In this document: piece after piece, positions 17,991 through 26,524 of the stretch
Numbering within the stretch: the stretch's first letter is position 1
Layout of the letters: every line of letters starts with the position of its first letter
Source of the DNA: Pseudooceanicola sp. HF7
GTDB taxonomy: Bacteria > Pseudomonadota > Alphaproteobacteria > Rhodobacterales > Rhodobacteraceae
Reading direction: 5' to 3'
Assembly (NCBI RefSeq): GCF_011806405.1
Contig: NZ_JAATOW010000003.1
Coordinates: 226,599-290,598 of the forward strand
Length of the DNA: 64,000 nt
Notes under the pieces: model-generated
What the model saw: only the letters and a program-made list of their open reading frames with translations
Told to the model about the DNA's origin: nothing
The model's database searches: none
Position numbers and translations under genes: made by a program

Positions 17991-18021
17991 TTGCCCTCAA
18001 GTTTACTTGAGGCGGTAGCCT
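17991..18021 (+). promoter_or_regulatory. SoxR operator in a 19-bp-spaced promoter for the VOC gene
   Basis: An 18-bp perfect palindrome, CCTCAAGTTTACTTGAGG, lies at 17995-18012. It matches the known SoxR box closely (the E. coli soxS box has TTAA at the centre). It sits between a -35-like TTGCCC (17991-17996) and a -10-like TAGCCT (18016-18021) separated by 19 bp, the overlong spacer typical of MerR/SoxR-activated promoters. The promoter points to the VOC gene at 18050; soxR itself reads the other way. Confidence 0.9.
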
Positions 18022-18049
18022 TGGTCCATCACAGGAAAGGAATCACCAG

Positions 18050-18442
18050 ATGATCAAGTTGGAACATGCCAATGTCACCGTCAGCGACCCCCATGCCACC
18101 GCCGGTTGGCTGGCCCGGGTCTTTGGCTGGAAAACCCGCTGGGAGGGGCCTGCCAAGATGGGCGGCTATTCGGTTCACGTCGGCACGGAGGAGCAATACA
18201 TCGCGCTGTTCAACCCCGGTGATGCGGAACCGGCAGAAAGCGATCGCTACCGCCGGGTCGGCTGGCTCAACCACCTGGCGGTCTTCACGGACGAGGATAT
18301 CGATGCCGTGGAAAGCCGCGTGAAGGACGCCGGTTTCAGCCCCATCAATCACGGCGATTACGCGCCGGGGCGGCGTTTCTACTTCTTGGATGGCGACGGT
18401 ATCGAATGGGAAGTCGCGTCGCATCAAGGCGTTGCGGCCTGA
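18050..18442 (+). CDS. VOC-family (glyoxalase/bleomycin-resistance) protein
   Basis: The protein has 130 residues. It has the paired beta-alpha-beta units of the vicinal-oxygen-chelate fold: KLEHANVTVSDPHATAGWLA, GWLNHLAVFTDEDIDAVES and RRFYFLDGDGIEWEVAS, with His and Glu at the usual metal-ligand positions. Possible roles are glyoxalase-type conjugation, dioxygenase activity or sequestration of a redox-active toxin. It is transcribed away from soxR and carries a SoxR-type promoter, so it is likely induced by redox-cycling compounds. AAAGGAATC precedes the ATG. Confidence 0.88.
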   Translation: MIKLEHANVTVSDPHATAGWLARVFGWKTRWEGPAKMGGYSVHVGTEEQYIALFNPGDAEPAESDRYRRVGWLNHLAVFTDEDIDAVESRVKDAGFSPINHGDYAPGRRFYFLDGDGIEWEVASHQGVAA

Positions 18443-18507
18443 TCCGCAAATCGCTTGCAATCGGGTCCCGGTTTGGGTCAGGTAGCTGGAACCGAAGAAG
18501 GATCGAG

Positions 18508-18529
18508 AGGGGCCAAGTGGCCCCTTTCT
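18508..18529 (+). terminator. Hairpin between the VOC gene and greA
   Basis: AGGGGCC (18508-18514), loop AAGT and GGCCCCT (18519-18525) form a perfect 7-bp stem followed by TTCT. It may terminate the VOC transcript, or act as a leader hairpin or attenuator for greA, whose ATG is 31 nt further on. The short, interrupted T-run makes efficient termination uncertain. Confidence 0.55.
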
Positions 18530-18559
18530 GCATGTCTGCATGCCGAGGAGGGCTGTGCG

Positions 18560-19030
18560 ATGGAAAAGATACCGATGACCCGCACCGGCGCCACGAAACT
18601 GGAAGCCGAGCTGAAACAGCTCAAGTCCGTCGAGCGTCCGGCAATCATCAAGGCAATTGCCGAGGCCCGCGAACATGGGGACCTGTCGGAAAACGCCGAA
18701 TATCACTCCGCCCGTGAGAAGCAGAGCTTCATCGAGGGCCGGATCAAGGAGCTGGAAGGTGTTCTGGGCCTTGCCGATGTGATCGACCCGAAGAACCTTT
18801 CCGGCCCGATCAAGTTCGGCGCCACGGTGACCCTTGTCGACGAGGACACCGAGGAAGAGAAAACCTGGCAGATCGTCGGTGAGCACGAGGCCCGGATCGA
18901 GGCCGGCCTGCTCAACATCAAGTCCCCGATTGCCCGTGCCCTGATCGGCAAGGAAGAGGGGGACTCGGTGGAAGTCCGCACACCGGGTGGCGAACGCTCT
19001 TACGAAGTCGTCAAAATCGTCTACCAATAG
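18560..19030 (+). CDS. greA: Transcription elongation factor GreA
   Basis: The protein has 156 residues. The N-terminal coiled coil begins [20 protein letters not shown] and contains the tip motif [20 protein letters not shown] with the acidic residues that reach the RNA polymerase active site. The C-terminal FKBP-like domain ends with SYEVVKIVY. It rescues backtracked polymerase by stimulating transcript cleavage. The start at 18560 follows GAGGAGGGC; the frame is open further upstream but without family similarity. Confidence 0.96.
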   Translation: MEKIPMTRTGATKLEAELKQLKSVERPAIIKAIAEAREHGDLSENAEYHSAREKQSFIEGRIKELEGVLGLADVIDPKNLSGPIKFGATVTLVDEDTEEEKTWQIVGEHEARIEAGLLNIKSPIARALIGKEEGDSVEVRTPGGERSYEVVKIVYQ

Positions 19031-19141
19031 GGGGCGGCTACCGGCGCCTTCCTGCCTGCGCCGCTTGCGGTTGCGGGCCGGAGGCGTATTGCCTGCCGTC
19101 CACGACCAAGACGATTCGAGACGAAAGGACGGCCGACCGTG

Positions 19142-20005
19142 ATGGAGATGATCGTTCCCGCCATTGCCGGAGTGCTGGTGATCCTGCTTGTGGTCCTGGC
19201 CTTTCTGGCCAGCCGCATCGTGGGCGACCTGCGCCAGGATATCGCCCAGCTGCGGCTGACCATCGACACGATGCGCAAGGCGCAGGTGACGCCGGCCCAG
19301 GGCAGCAGTGATTCCCTGTCAGGCGCCGTCCTGCGCAAGCTGGACGAGCTGGCAGAGACCCAGCGGCGCAGCGAAGTGGCGCTGATGACGCTGACGGCGA
19401 TCCGTGAACGCAGCGTGATGCGCGACGAGCCGGAGGCCGAAGGCGAAGCGCCCGAGCCCCGCGCAGAGGCCCCGCAGATGGATCTGCCACTGGTCGATTC
19501 GAACGCGCCGCCCACCCGGGGCGATTTCGTACGCGCGCTGAACTTCCCGGAGACGGCAGAGGATCGCGAAGGCTTTGCTGCCCTGCGCAAGATGCTGAAG
19601 GAGCCCGATATCGCCCTGCTGATCCAGGCCGCGCAGGATATCCTGACGCTGCTCAGCCAGGACGGCATCTACACCGATGACCTGCCGCCCAGCCCGACGC
19701 CGACCGCGGCCTGGCAGTCCTATGCACAAGGGGTGCGGGGGGCTTCGGTGGGTGCGCTTGCGGGCATTGCCTCGGACGAGGCAGAGAGCAAGATCGCCGA
19801 GCGCCTGAAGGCCGATCCGGTCTTCCGCGATACCGCGCATCACTTCCAGCGCCGTTTCGACAAGATGTTGCCCGAGTTTGCCGAGGGCGCGACCGACAGC
19901 GATTTTGCCGCGCTGGCACAGACCCGCACGGCGCGGGCCTTCATGATGATCGGCAAGGTGATCGGCAGCTTTGGCACATCGCCCGGCGACAGGCGCCAGG
20001 CGTAG
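19142..20005 (+). CDS. Conserved hypothetical membrane-anchored protein
   Basis: The protein has 287 residues. One N-terminal membrane helix (IVPAIAGVLVILLVVLAFLA) is followed by a likely coiled coil (RQDIAQLRLTIDTMRKAQ), an acidic/proline-rich linker and a C-terminal helical domain of about 150 residues (NFPETAEDREGFAALRKMLK, ending FMMIGKVIGSFG). I recognise no enzymatic motif. A GTG at 19139 is an alternative start. It faces the polyprenyl synthase gene with a 9-nt gap. Its function is unknown; a membrane-tethered scaffold is a guess from layout. Confidence 0.75.
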   Translation: MEMIVPAIAGVLVILLVVLAFLASRIVGDLRQDIAQLRLTIDTMRKAQVTPAQGSSDSLSGAVLRKLDELAETQRRSEVALMTLTAIRERSVMRDEPEAEGEAPEPRAEAPQMDLPLVDSNAPPTRGDFVRALNFPETAEDREGFAALRKMLKEPDIALLIQAAQDILTLLSQDGIYTDDLPPSPTPTAAWQSYAQGVRGASVGALAGIASDEAESKIAERLKADPVFRDTAHHFQRRFDKMLPEFAEGATDSDFAALAQTRTARAFMMIGKVIGSFGTSPGDRRQA

Positions 20006-20014
20006 GGCTGACCC

Positions 20015-21010
20015 TTAGTTCAGCCGCGACACCACGTAGCTGGCCAGGTCGGCCAGCACGTTGCGCAGATCGCTTTCCGGAAGCACCTCGAGAGAGGCGC
20101 GCGCCTTGTCCGCCCAGGCGTAGGCGCTGTCGCGGGTGCTTTCCAGCGCGGCGTGCTTTGCCAGGAGGGAGAGCGCGGTTTCCAGATCGCCGTCCTCCTG
20201 CTTGCCGCGCCCGATGGTGCGGTGCCAGAAGGCGCGTTCGTCCTCATCGGCGCCGGCAATCGCGCGGATCACCGGCAGGGTAAGCTTGCGCTCGCGGAAG
20301 TCATCTCCCACGTTCTTGCCGGTCTGGCCGCTGTCGCCCTGGTAATCGAGCAGGTCGTCCGCCATCTGGAAGGCGATGCCAAGCGCGTCGCCGTAATCCC
20401 GGAGCGCTTTCACCTGGTCTTCCGGCGCATCCGACAGCACCGCCCCGGCTTCGGTCGCGGCCGAGAAGAGCGCGGCGGTCTTGCCGCGGATCACCTTCAG
20501 GTAGGTCTCTTCGCTGGTGGCGATGTTGCGCGCGACGGAAAGCTGCAGCACCTCGCCTTCCGCGATGGTGGCAGAGGCGCTGGCAAGGATCTTGAGGACC
20601 CGCAGGTTACCCGGCTCCACCATCAGTTCAAACGCGCGCGCGAACAGGTAGTCGCCCACCAGGACCGAAGATTGATTGTCCCACAGCAGGTTGGCGGTGG
20701 GGCGGCCCCGGCGCTGTTCGCTTTCGTCGACCACGTCATCATGCAGCAGGGTCGCGGTGTGGATGAATTCCACGGTCGCGGCCAGGTGCACATGGTAGCC
20801 GCCCGTGTACCCACAGAGCCTGGCCGCGGCGAGGGTCAGCATCGGGCGCAGGCGCTTGCCGCCGGCCTCGATCAGGTGGGCCGTGACCTCTGGTATGCGG
20901 GGGGCGTGTTCGGAGACCATCTTCTCCCGGATGAGGCTGTTGACCTCCTCCAGTTCGCCCCGAAGGGCTCCGGCTAGCGCGTCATGGGGTTTGGTGGCGA
21001 ATTGATCCAA
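20015..21010 (-). CDS. Polyprenyl diphosphate synthase (ubiquinone side chain)
   Basis: The protein has 331 residues. It has both aspartate-rich motifs of trans-prenyltransferases: LLHDDVVDESEQRRGRPT (first) and FQMADDLLDYQGD (second), plus GGKRLRPMLTLAA. It is the octaprenyl/decaprenyl type that makes the ubiquinone side chain from IPP. I place the start at TTG 21010, with GGGAGA six nt upstream and a start position that agrees with the family; a GTG at 21055 would add 15 residues and almost abut the divergent gene. Product chain length is not readable from sequence alone. Confidence 0.92.
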   Translation of the reverse strand: MDQFATKPHDALAGALRGELEEVNSLIREKMVSEHAPRIPEVTAHLIEAGGKRLRPMLTLAAARLCGYTGGYHVHLAATVEFIHTATLLHDDVVDESEQRRGRPTANLLWDNQSSVLVGDYLFARAFELMVEPGNLRVLKILASASATIAEGEVLQLSVARNIATSEETYLKVIRGKTAALFSAATEAGAVLSDAPEDQVKALRDYGDALGIAFQMADDLLDYQGDSGQTGKNVGDDFRERKLTLPVIRAIAGADEDERAFWHRTIGRGKQEDGDLETALSLLAKHAALESTRDSAYAWADKARASLEVLPESDLRNVLADLASYVVSRLN

Positions 21011-21066
21011 ACCGGGTCTCCCGTATACGGCCTCGACAAATCGGGCGGGCTGCACATATTTGAGTG

Positions 21067-21291
21067 ATGATGAGACAGCTGCTGCGCACCAATGATCCCA
21101 CCCGCCTCGCCTTTGCTCAGGCTTTGCTTCAGGGCGAGGATATAGACTGCTTTGAAATGGACGTAAATATGAGCGTGCTCGAAGGGTCCATAGGCATTCT
21201 GCCGCGCCGCCTGATGGTGCTGGAAGCGGATTACGACCGCGCGCGCGTGGTGCTTGCAGACAACGGCTTTGAAGAGCCGGGGGATCTGTGA
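21067..21291 (+). CDS. DUF2007-domain small protein
   Basis: The protein has 74 residues beginning MMRQLLRTNDPTRLAFAQAL. The short alpha/beta layout (RLAFAQALLQGEDIDCFEMD ... RLMVLEADYDRARVVLADNG) is the DUF2007 putative signal-transducer fold. Starts at 21064 (GTG) and 21070 (ATG) are also in frame. It overlaps the following methyltransferase gene by 4 nt, so the two are coupled. It is divergent from the polyprenyl synthase gene. Confidence 0.85.
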   Translation: MMRQLLRTNDPTRLAFAQALLQGEDIDCFEMDVNMSVLEGSIGILPRRLMVLEADYDRARVVLADNGFEEPGDL

Positions 21292-22052
21292 GCTGGAGCG
21301 ACGAGGCACTGAGCCTGGACAGTTTCCTGGGCGGCCAGCTGCGACTTTATCAACCCAGAAAGGGCTATCGCGCGGGTGTCGACCCGGTGCTGCTGGCCGC
21401 GGCGGTGGTTGCGCGGGCCGGGCAGAGCCTGCTGGACCTTGGTTGCGGCGCGGGCACGGCGGCGCTTTGCGCGGGGCGGCGGGTGCCGGGGCTGCGGCTG
21501 GCCGGGCTGGAGCGTCAGGGGCCCTATGCGGCGCTGGCGCGGCGCAACGCGGCTGAAAACGGGCTGGAGATGGCGGTGCACGAGGGCGACCTGAACCATG
21601 TGCCCGCCGAATTGCGCCAACAGCGTTTTGACCATGTCATCGCCAACCCGCCCTACTTTCGCCGCGACGCCTCTACCCGGGCTGCCGCGCAGGACCGGGA
21701 AGGCGCGATGGGCGAGCAGACTCCGCTGGACCAATGGGTCGATACCGCCGCGCGGCGCTGCCTGCCGGGGGGCTATGTGACCTTCATCCACCGGGCAGAG
21801 CGCCTGCCGGAGCTGATGGGCGCCTTCTCTGCGCGGCTGGGCTCGCTTGAGCTGAAGCCGCTGTTGCCACGGCGCGGGCGCGAGGCGCAGCTGGTGCTGC
21901 TAAGGGGGCGCAAGGAGGGGCGGGCGGCCTTCCGGATGCATGCCGGCCTGGTGCTGCATGACGCGCCTCGTCACAGCACCGACAGGGAGGACTATACGCC
22001 CAAGGCGAGTCGCATCCTGAGGCACGGAGATCCGCTGGTTTTCACCGATTGA
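21288..22052 (+). CDS. TrmN6-like N6-adenine methyltransferase
   Basis: The protein has 254 residues. The GTG start overlaps the DUF2007 stop. SAM-binding motif I is LLDLGCGAGTAALCAGRR, and the catalytic motif FDHVIANPPYFRRDA holds NPPY, which marks N6-adenine or N-glutamine methyltransferases. The N-terminal LGGQLRLYQPRKGYRAGVDP is the segment typical of tRNA1(Val) A37 N6-methyltransferase (TrmN6/YfiC). RNA modification is therefore the best guess; the exact target is inferred from family. Confidence 0.87.
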   Translation: MSWSDEALSLDSFLGGQLRLYQPRKGYRAGVDPVLLAAAVVARAGQSLLDLGCGAGTAALCAGRRVPGLRLAGLERQGPYAALARRNAAENGLEMAVHEGDLNHVPAELRQQRFDHVIANPPYFRRDASTRAAAQDREGAMGEQTPLDQWVDTAARRCLPGGYVTFIHRAERLPELMGAFSARLGSLELKPLLPRRGREAQLVLLRGRKEGRAAFRMHAGLVLHDAPRHSTDREDYTPKASRILRHGDPLVFTD

Positions 22053-22209
22053 GACGGCGGGATTTCGCGCGCCGTTAACCTTACGGAAGGACTTCCAGCC
22101 TTTTTTTCACTTTTCGTTAACAGCTTAGAGAGAGGCTCCATCTGCATCGTGACAGGATTGTAAAAATGTGCTGCACTGAAGGCACCCTAACTGTTGAGAG
22201 GAGACGATC

Positions 22210-22380
22210 ATGAGCTTGAGTTCCCACCTGGAAGAACTGAAGAAAAAGCACGCATCTCTCTCGGCCGCCGTGGATCGGGCACAGCGGTCGCCAGGCATGT
22301 CTGACCTGGAAATCACAGCCATGAAGAAACGCAAGCTAATGCTCAAGGAAGAGATCAACCGTCTGGCCGAAGTGCACTGA
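22210..22380 (+). CDS. YdcH/DUF465 family small protein
   Basis: This 56-residue protein, MSLSSHLEELKKKHASLSAA to NRLAEVH, is one helical hairpin. The conserved LKKKHxSL and MKKRKLMLKEEI segments are the DUF465 (YdcH) signature. GAGAGGAGACGATC supplies a strong ribosome-binding site. The upstream 157 bp is the most AT-rich stretch nearby and probably holds its promoter. The function of the family is not established. Confidence 0.93.
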   Translation: MSLSSHLEELKKKHASLSAAVDRAQRSPGMSDLEITAMKKRKLMLKEEINRLAEVH

Positions 22381-22458
22381 CGGAGAGTTTGCCCGCAGAA
22401 TGCCAATCGTCCGTTAACCAGCCGTCACGCGCTTTTGGGAACAGGGCGCAGGTGAGGT

Positions 22459-23334
22459 TCAGGACGACACATCACCACGAAAAGAGGCGCGCGCGGCAAG
22501 CCCCGCGCCGCCTGTAATCAGAAGCGCCGCAAGGGCGATTTTCCAGGTCGGCTCTGCAATGCCGGCCAGGACCAGCGCCAGTGTGGACAGAAGCGGGGCG
22601 GCGTAGGATCCCACGCCTAGCAGCTGGATGTCGCCCCGTTTGACCCCCACATCCCAGGTGTAGAAGGCCAGGCCCACGGGCCCCAGGCCAAGCGCCAGGA
22701 TGGACAGCCAGCCGAGCGGTTCCGCCGGCCAGGCCGTGGTTTCCAGCCCCAGGTGGAGCAGGAAAGAGATCAGGGACGTCGCCAGGCAGAAGACAGTGAC
22801 CGCCGCCGTGGGCACGGAGGCGAAGCGGCGCGACAGGACCGAGTAGCCGGACCAGAACAGCGCACAGGTCAGCGCCAGCAGGTAGCCGTCCAAATAGGCC
22901 GGGTCATAGCCGCTGCGCCCGCCCAGGATGATCAGCGCCGCGCCGGCAAAGCCCAGCACCGCGCCCATCAGATGGGCCGGCCGCAGGCGTTCCCCCGGTA
23001 GCAGGCCGGAAAAGATCACGATCAGCAACGGCCAGAGATAGGCGATCAGCCCGGCTTCTGCGGCGGGGGCGCGGCGCAGCGCTGCGAAGTAGAGCGCGTG
23101 ATAGCCGCAAAGTCCCACGACACCCAGCACCCAAGCGGGCAGGGGGATGCCCCGCAGCGCGCGGAACTGGCCGGTTGCGCCGGTCCAGATCAGCCCGATC
23201 GTACCGCCGATGGCAAAGCAGAGCGCATTGAGCTGAAGCGGTGGCACCGGAGAGGTGCCGACCGTGAAGAGCGCCAGCAGCGCCCAAAGAAGGATCGCGG
23301 TGAAGCCGATGGTCGTGGATTGGGCGCGTGTCAT
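22459..23334 (-). CDS. DMT/EamA-family transporter
   Basis: The protein has 291 residues with about ten hydrophobic helices arranged as two EamA repeats (for example GFTAILLWALLALFTVGTSP, AEAGLIAYLWPLLIVIFSGL, GVGSYAAPLLSTLALVLAGI). The start at 23334 gives MTRAQSTTIGF and leaves the preceding terminator region free. These proteins export amino acids, nucleosides or other metabolites; the substrate cannot be inferred. Confidence 0.9.
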   Translation of the reverse strand: MTRAQSTTIGFTAILLWALLALFTVGTSPVPPLQLNALCFAIGGTIGLIWTGATGQFRALRGIPLPAWVLGVVGLCGYHALYFAALRRAPAAEAGLIAYLWPLLIVIFSGLLPGERLRPAHLMGAVLGFAGAALIILGGRSGYDPAYLDGYLLALTCALFWSGYSVLSRRFASVPTAAVTVFCLATSLISFLLHLGLETTAWPAEPLGWLSILALGLGPVGLAFYTWDVGVKRGDIQLLGVGSYAAPLLSTLALVLAGIAEPTWKIALAALLITGGAGLAARASFRGDVSS

Positions 23335-23374
23335 GGTGGTCTGATGCGTCAGGCGTGCCTTGGGGTCAACGCGA

Positions 23375-23402
23375 AAGGGCCGCGGGGGGTACCGCGGCCC
23401 TT
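23375..23402 (-). terminator. Terminator after phaB
   Basis: A perfect 11-bp stem, AAGGGCCGCGG (23375-23385) with CCGCGGCCCTT (23392-23402), has a 6-nt loop. On the minus strand it follows the phaB stop by 62 nt and ends in TTTC. It separates phaB from the EamA transporter gene. Confidence 0.8.
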
Positions 23403-23464
23403 GTCCGGGGCGCAGGTGGCGCGTGAAACACGCTCTGCCGCCCCTTGTCGTATCGAAGGATGGC

Positions 23465-24187
23465 TCAGACGAAGAACTGGCCGCCGTTCGCCGTGATGGT
23501 GGAGCCGTTGATGAAACCCGCGTCATCAGAGGCCAGGAAGGCCACGCAGCGCGCGATCTCTTCCGGTTCGCCAAGGCGCCCGGTCGGGATCTGGCCGATG
23601 ATGGCTTCGCGCACCTTCTCGGGTACGGCCATGACCATTTCAGTCGCGATATAGCCCGGGCAGATCGCATTGGCGGTGATGCCGTAGCGCGCGCCCTCCT
23701 GGGCCAGCGACTTCACGATTCCCAGGTCGCCCGCCTTGGTGGCGGCATAATTGACCTGGCCGAACTGGCCCTTCTGCCCGTTGATCGAAGAGATCACGAT
23801 GCAGCGCCCGAACTTGCGCTCGCGCATGCCCGGCCAGACCGGGTGGAAGGTGTTGAAGACACCGGTCAGGTTGGTGTCGATCACCTCTGACCATTGTTCC
23901 GGGGACATCTTGTGGAAGGGCGCGTCACGGGTGATGCCCGCATTGGCCACGACCACGTCGAGCGGGCCGATATCGCCTTCGACCTTCTCGATGCCGGCCT
24001 TGGACTCCGCGTAATCCGCGACGTTCCACTTGTAGGTCTTGATCCCGGTTTCCTCGGTGAATTTCGCCGCGGCGTCGTCGTTGCCGGCATAGGTGGCCGC
24101 GACCGTGTAGCCTTCGGCTTTAAGGGCTTTGGAAATAGCCGCGCCGATCCCGCGAGACCCCCCGGTCACGAGAGCTGTACGTGCCAT
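23465..24187 (-). CDS. phaB: Acetoacetyl-CoA reductase
   Basis: The protein has 240 residues. This SDR-fold enzyme has GGSRGIGAAISKAL (NADPH loop), NAGITRDAPFHKM and the catalytic Ser-Tyr-Lys in CIVISSINGQKGQFGQVNYAATKAG split across that helix. EGYTVAATYAGNDDAAAKF and ITANAICPGYIATEMV match PhaB. It makes (R)-3-hydroxybutyryl-CoA for polyhydroxybutyrate and for the ethylmalonyl-CoA pathway. It follows phaA on the same strand, but a terminator lies between. An 8-bp palindrome TTGCGCAA about 60 bp upstream (24246-24253) could be a regulator site. Confidence 0.95.
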   Translation of the reverse strand: MARTALVTGGSRGIGAAISKALKAEGYTVAATYAGNDDAAAKFTEETGIKTYKWNVADYAESKAGIEKVEGDIGPLDVVVANAGITRDAPFHKMSPEQWSEVIDTNLTGVFNTFHPVWPGMRERKFGRCIVISSINGQKGQFGQVNYAATKAGDLGIVKSLAQEGARYGITANAICPGYIATEMVMAVPEKVREAIIGQIPTGRLGEPEEIARCVAFLASDDAGFINGSTITANGGQFFV

Positions 24188-24290
24188 GTTTACCTCCTGC
24201 TTGGTATTTTATCTTCAAGAAATAGTGTTACCCATGGCGGTGGCTTTGCGCAACATTGTTTCTTAACGAAGTTTACGCCCCGCCCGGCAA

Positions 24291-24319
24291 TTAAAAAAGG
24301 CGCCCCGGAGGGCGCCTTT
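24291..24319 (-). terminator. Rho-independent terminator after phaA
   Basis: A 10-bp stem (24296-24305 with 24310-24319, AAAGGCGCCC / GGGCGCCTTT) with a CGGA loop is followed on the minus strand by a T6 run. It begins 4 nt past the phaA stop. It should force phaB to use its own promoter in the 24188-24290 gap. Confidence 0.9.
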
Positions 24320-24323
24320 CAGA

Positions 24324-25499
24324 TCACGGCCGTTCGAGGCACATGGCAACTCCCATGCCGCCGCCGATGCAAAGGGTCGCCAGACCCTTCTTGGCGTCCC
24401 TGCGCTTCATCTCGAAGAGCAGGGTGTTGAGAATTCTGGCTCCCGAAGCGCCGATCGGGTGACCGATGGCGATGGCGCCGCCGTTCACGTTCACGATCTC
24501 AGGATCCCAGCCCATGTCCTTGTTCACGGCGCAGGCCTGTGCGGCGAAGGCTTCGTTGGCCTCGACCAGGTCAAGGTCGCCGGCCTTCCAGCCGGCCTTG
24601 TCCAGGGCCTTGGTGCTGGCGAAGATCGGGCCCGCGCCCATGATCGACGGGTCCAGCCCGGCGGTGGCGTAGGAGGCGATGCGCGCCAGCGGTTCCAGCC
24701 CGCGCTTCTCTGCCTCATCGGCGCTCATCAGCAGCACGCCGGCCGCGCCGTCATTGATGCCGGAGGCATTGCCCGCGGTGACGGAGCCATCCTTGGTGAA
24801 CGCAGGGCGCAGTTTCTGCATCGCTTCGATGGTGGCGCCTTGACGGATGTATTCGTCGTGCTCGACCACGGTCTCACCCTTGCGTGTCTTAACCGTAAAC
24901 GGAACGATCTCATCCGCGAACTTGCCGGCCTTCTGCGCGGCCTCTGCCTTGTTCTGGGAGGCGACGGCGAATTCATCCTGCTGCTCGCGGGAGATCTGCC
25001 ACTTGTCGGCCACGTTCTCTGCGGTCTGGCCCATGTGGTAGCCGTTGAAGGCATCCCAGAGGCCGTCCTTGATCATCGTGTCGATGTATTTCAGGTCGCC
25101 CATCTTGTGGCCCTGGCGCAGGTTGGCGGCATGGGGGGACATGGACATGTTTTCCTGGCCGCCGGCGGCAATGATGGTCGCATCGCCCAGCATGATGTGC
25201 TGTGCGCCAAGCGCCACGGTGCGCAGGCCGGAGCCGCAGACCTGGTTGATGCTCCATGCGGCGGATTCCTGGGGGAAGCCGGCGTTGATATGGGCCTGTC
25301 GCGCAGGGTTCTGGCCCTGGGCGGCCGTCAGGACCTGACCAAGGATCGTTTCCGAGACATCCTTTGGGTCGACGCCGGCGCGTTTCACCAGTTCCGCCAG
25401 GACAGCGGCGCCAAGGTCATGCGCGGGAACGGATGCGAAAGAGCCAAGGAAGGATCCGACGGGGGTACGCGCCGCGGAAACGATAACGACATTGGTCAT
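24324..25499 (-). CDS. phaA: Acetyl-CoA C-acetyltransferase (beta-ketothiolase)
   Basis: The protein has 391 residues, the standard thiolase length. The acylated Cys is in [18 protein letters not shown]; the C-terminal [19 protein letters not shown] and [13 protein letters not shown] give the catalytic His and second Cys. It condenses two acetyl-CoA to acetoacetyl-CoA, the entry reaction for polyhydroxybutyrate and the ethylmalonyl-CoA pathway. The start at 25499 follows GGAGGACCCCC. It stands with phaB as a phaAB pair; no PHA synthase or phasin gene is in the window. Confidence 0.96.
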   Translation of the reverse strand: MTNVVIVSAARTPVGSFLGSFASVPAHDLGAAVLAELVKRAGVDPKDVSETILGQVLTAAQGQNPARQAHINAGFPQESAAWSINQVCGSGLRTVALGAQHIMLGDATIIAAGGQENMSMSPHAANLRQGHKMGDLKYIDTMIKDGLWDAFNGYHMGQTAENVADKWQISREQQDEFAVASQNKAEAAQKAGKFADEIVPFTVKTRKGETVVEHDEYIRQGATIEAMQKLRPAFTKDGSVTAGNASGINDGAAGVLLMSADEAEKRGLEPLARIASYATAGLDPSIMGAGPIFASTKALDKAGWKAGDLDLVEANEAFAAQACAVNKDMGWDPEIVNVNGGAIAIGHPIGASGARILNTLLFEMKRRDAKKGLATLCIGGGMGVAMCLERP

Positions 25500-25552
25500 G
25501 GGGGTCCTCCAACCACTTCGGGCGCGCATCAATCGCGCCCCTCACCCAAGTG

Positions 25553-25582
25553 ACTATAGGATTCCCTGCCTCGTCTCAACAA
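25553..25582 (-). promoter_or_regulatory. Candidate sigma-70-like promoter for phaA
   Basis: On the minus strand a -35-like TTGTTG (25577-25582) and a -10-like TATAGT (25553-25558) are 18 bp apart, ending 54 nt before the phaA start. Between them and the gene lies a small hairpin, GGCGCG/CGCGCC. This is a pattern match by eye only. Confidence 0.4.
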
Positions 25583-25641
25583 TGGCCGGGGTTGAGGCCC
25601 CCCTGCGCCGCTTCGCCGCGCCCGTGGCGCCCCCTGTTGGC

Positions 25642-26463
25642 CTAACCTGCGGGCAACCAGCGCGGGTAAAGCGTTGGCGGGGCGATCAAATTGCCCTGCA
25701 TGTAGTCGATCCCGGCTTCCAGCAGCCAGGCGCGGTCCTCGGAATTTTCGACCTGCGTTGCCACGGTCAGCATGTCGAAACGATGTGCAATCAACGCCAG
25801 GGCCTGGGCCAGGATGCGATTGTCCGGCTTGAGGTGGACATCCTGGATATAGGCGCCATGGATTTTCACGATATCGAAGAAGGAGTCCCGGAAGCTGCCC
25901 AGGTTGGCGTTGCCGGAGCCGAATTCATCCAGCGCGAAACAGACCCCTTGCTGCTGGCGGTCGCGCATGAAAGCCTGGATGAGCTCAGGCACATGCACGG
26001 CCGAGCTTTCGCTGACCTCCAGCACCAGGCGTTCGCCGATGTTGGGCACCCGCTTGAACCAGCTCATCAGGCAATCAATCCAGGGCCGGTAGCCGACGGA
26101 GCGGGCAGACATGCGGACGGCCAGGCGGATATCGCGTTGCTCTGCCAGGGTCTGCATCCCCAATTCCAGCGCGGCGCAGTCGATCCGGCGGGCGGTTTCC
26201 GTGCCCGCCGTCCAGGTCTTGTAGCGCGTCACGGGCAGGGCGATGCCGCGCGCGTCGTAAAGCCGAAGCTGGGACTGCCAGTAGGCGATCCGCTTCTGGT
26301 CGCGGCATTGCGCGACGGGCTGAAAGGCCAGGGCCGTGTTGCCTGCTTCAAGTGCGGTTTCGAAGAGGGCAGGCATGTCCTCTTCCCGCAATGTCATCGC
26401 CGAGCTGAGCGGATCTTCGTATCCGGGTTCGATATCCGCCCATTTGGCCTTGCTACCCACCAT
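25642..26463 (-). CDS. Degenerate EAL-domain protein (probably non-catalytic)
   Basis: The protein has 273 residues from the start at 26463, chosen because AGGAGG lies 9 nt upstream; an alternative at 26505 lacks a ribosome-binding site. The whole protein is one EAL-type barrel: LAFQPVAQCRD, GERLVLEVSES, CFALDEFGSGNANLG, FFDIVKIHGAYI and GIDYMQGNLIAPP. Key catalytic residues are changed: the EAL triplet position reads QSQ (YWQSQLRLYD), the usual metal-binding Asn strand reads VRMSARS, and DDFGTG has become DEFGSG. It is therefore unlikely to hydrolyse c-di-GMP and may act as a binding or regulatory protein. No other signalling domain is attached. Confidence 0.85.
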   Translation of the reverse strand: MVGSKAKWADIEPGYEDPLSSAMTLREEDMPALFETALEAGNTALAFQPVAQCRDQKRIAYWQSQLRLYDARGIALPVTRYKTWTAGTETARRIDCAALELGMQTLAEQRDIRLAVRMSARSVGYRPWIDCLMSWFKRVPNIGERLVLEVSESSAVHVPELIQAFMRDRQQQGVCFALDEFGSGNANLGSFRDSFFDIVKIHGAYIQDVHLKPDNRILAQALALIAHRFDMLTVATQVENSEDRAWLLEAGIDYMQGNLIAPPTLYPRWLPAG

Positions 26464-26524
26464 GGCATCGTGCCTCCTGAACGGAGTCGTCTTTAGGACA
26501 GCCATCTTAACAAGGGGATAAACC

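Noticed and set aside
22070..22130. CtrA-type sites near GTTAAC sequences before ydcH
   Set aside because: The TTAA half-sites are not at the N7 spacing required; simple AT-rich promoter DNA explains them.
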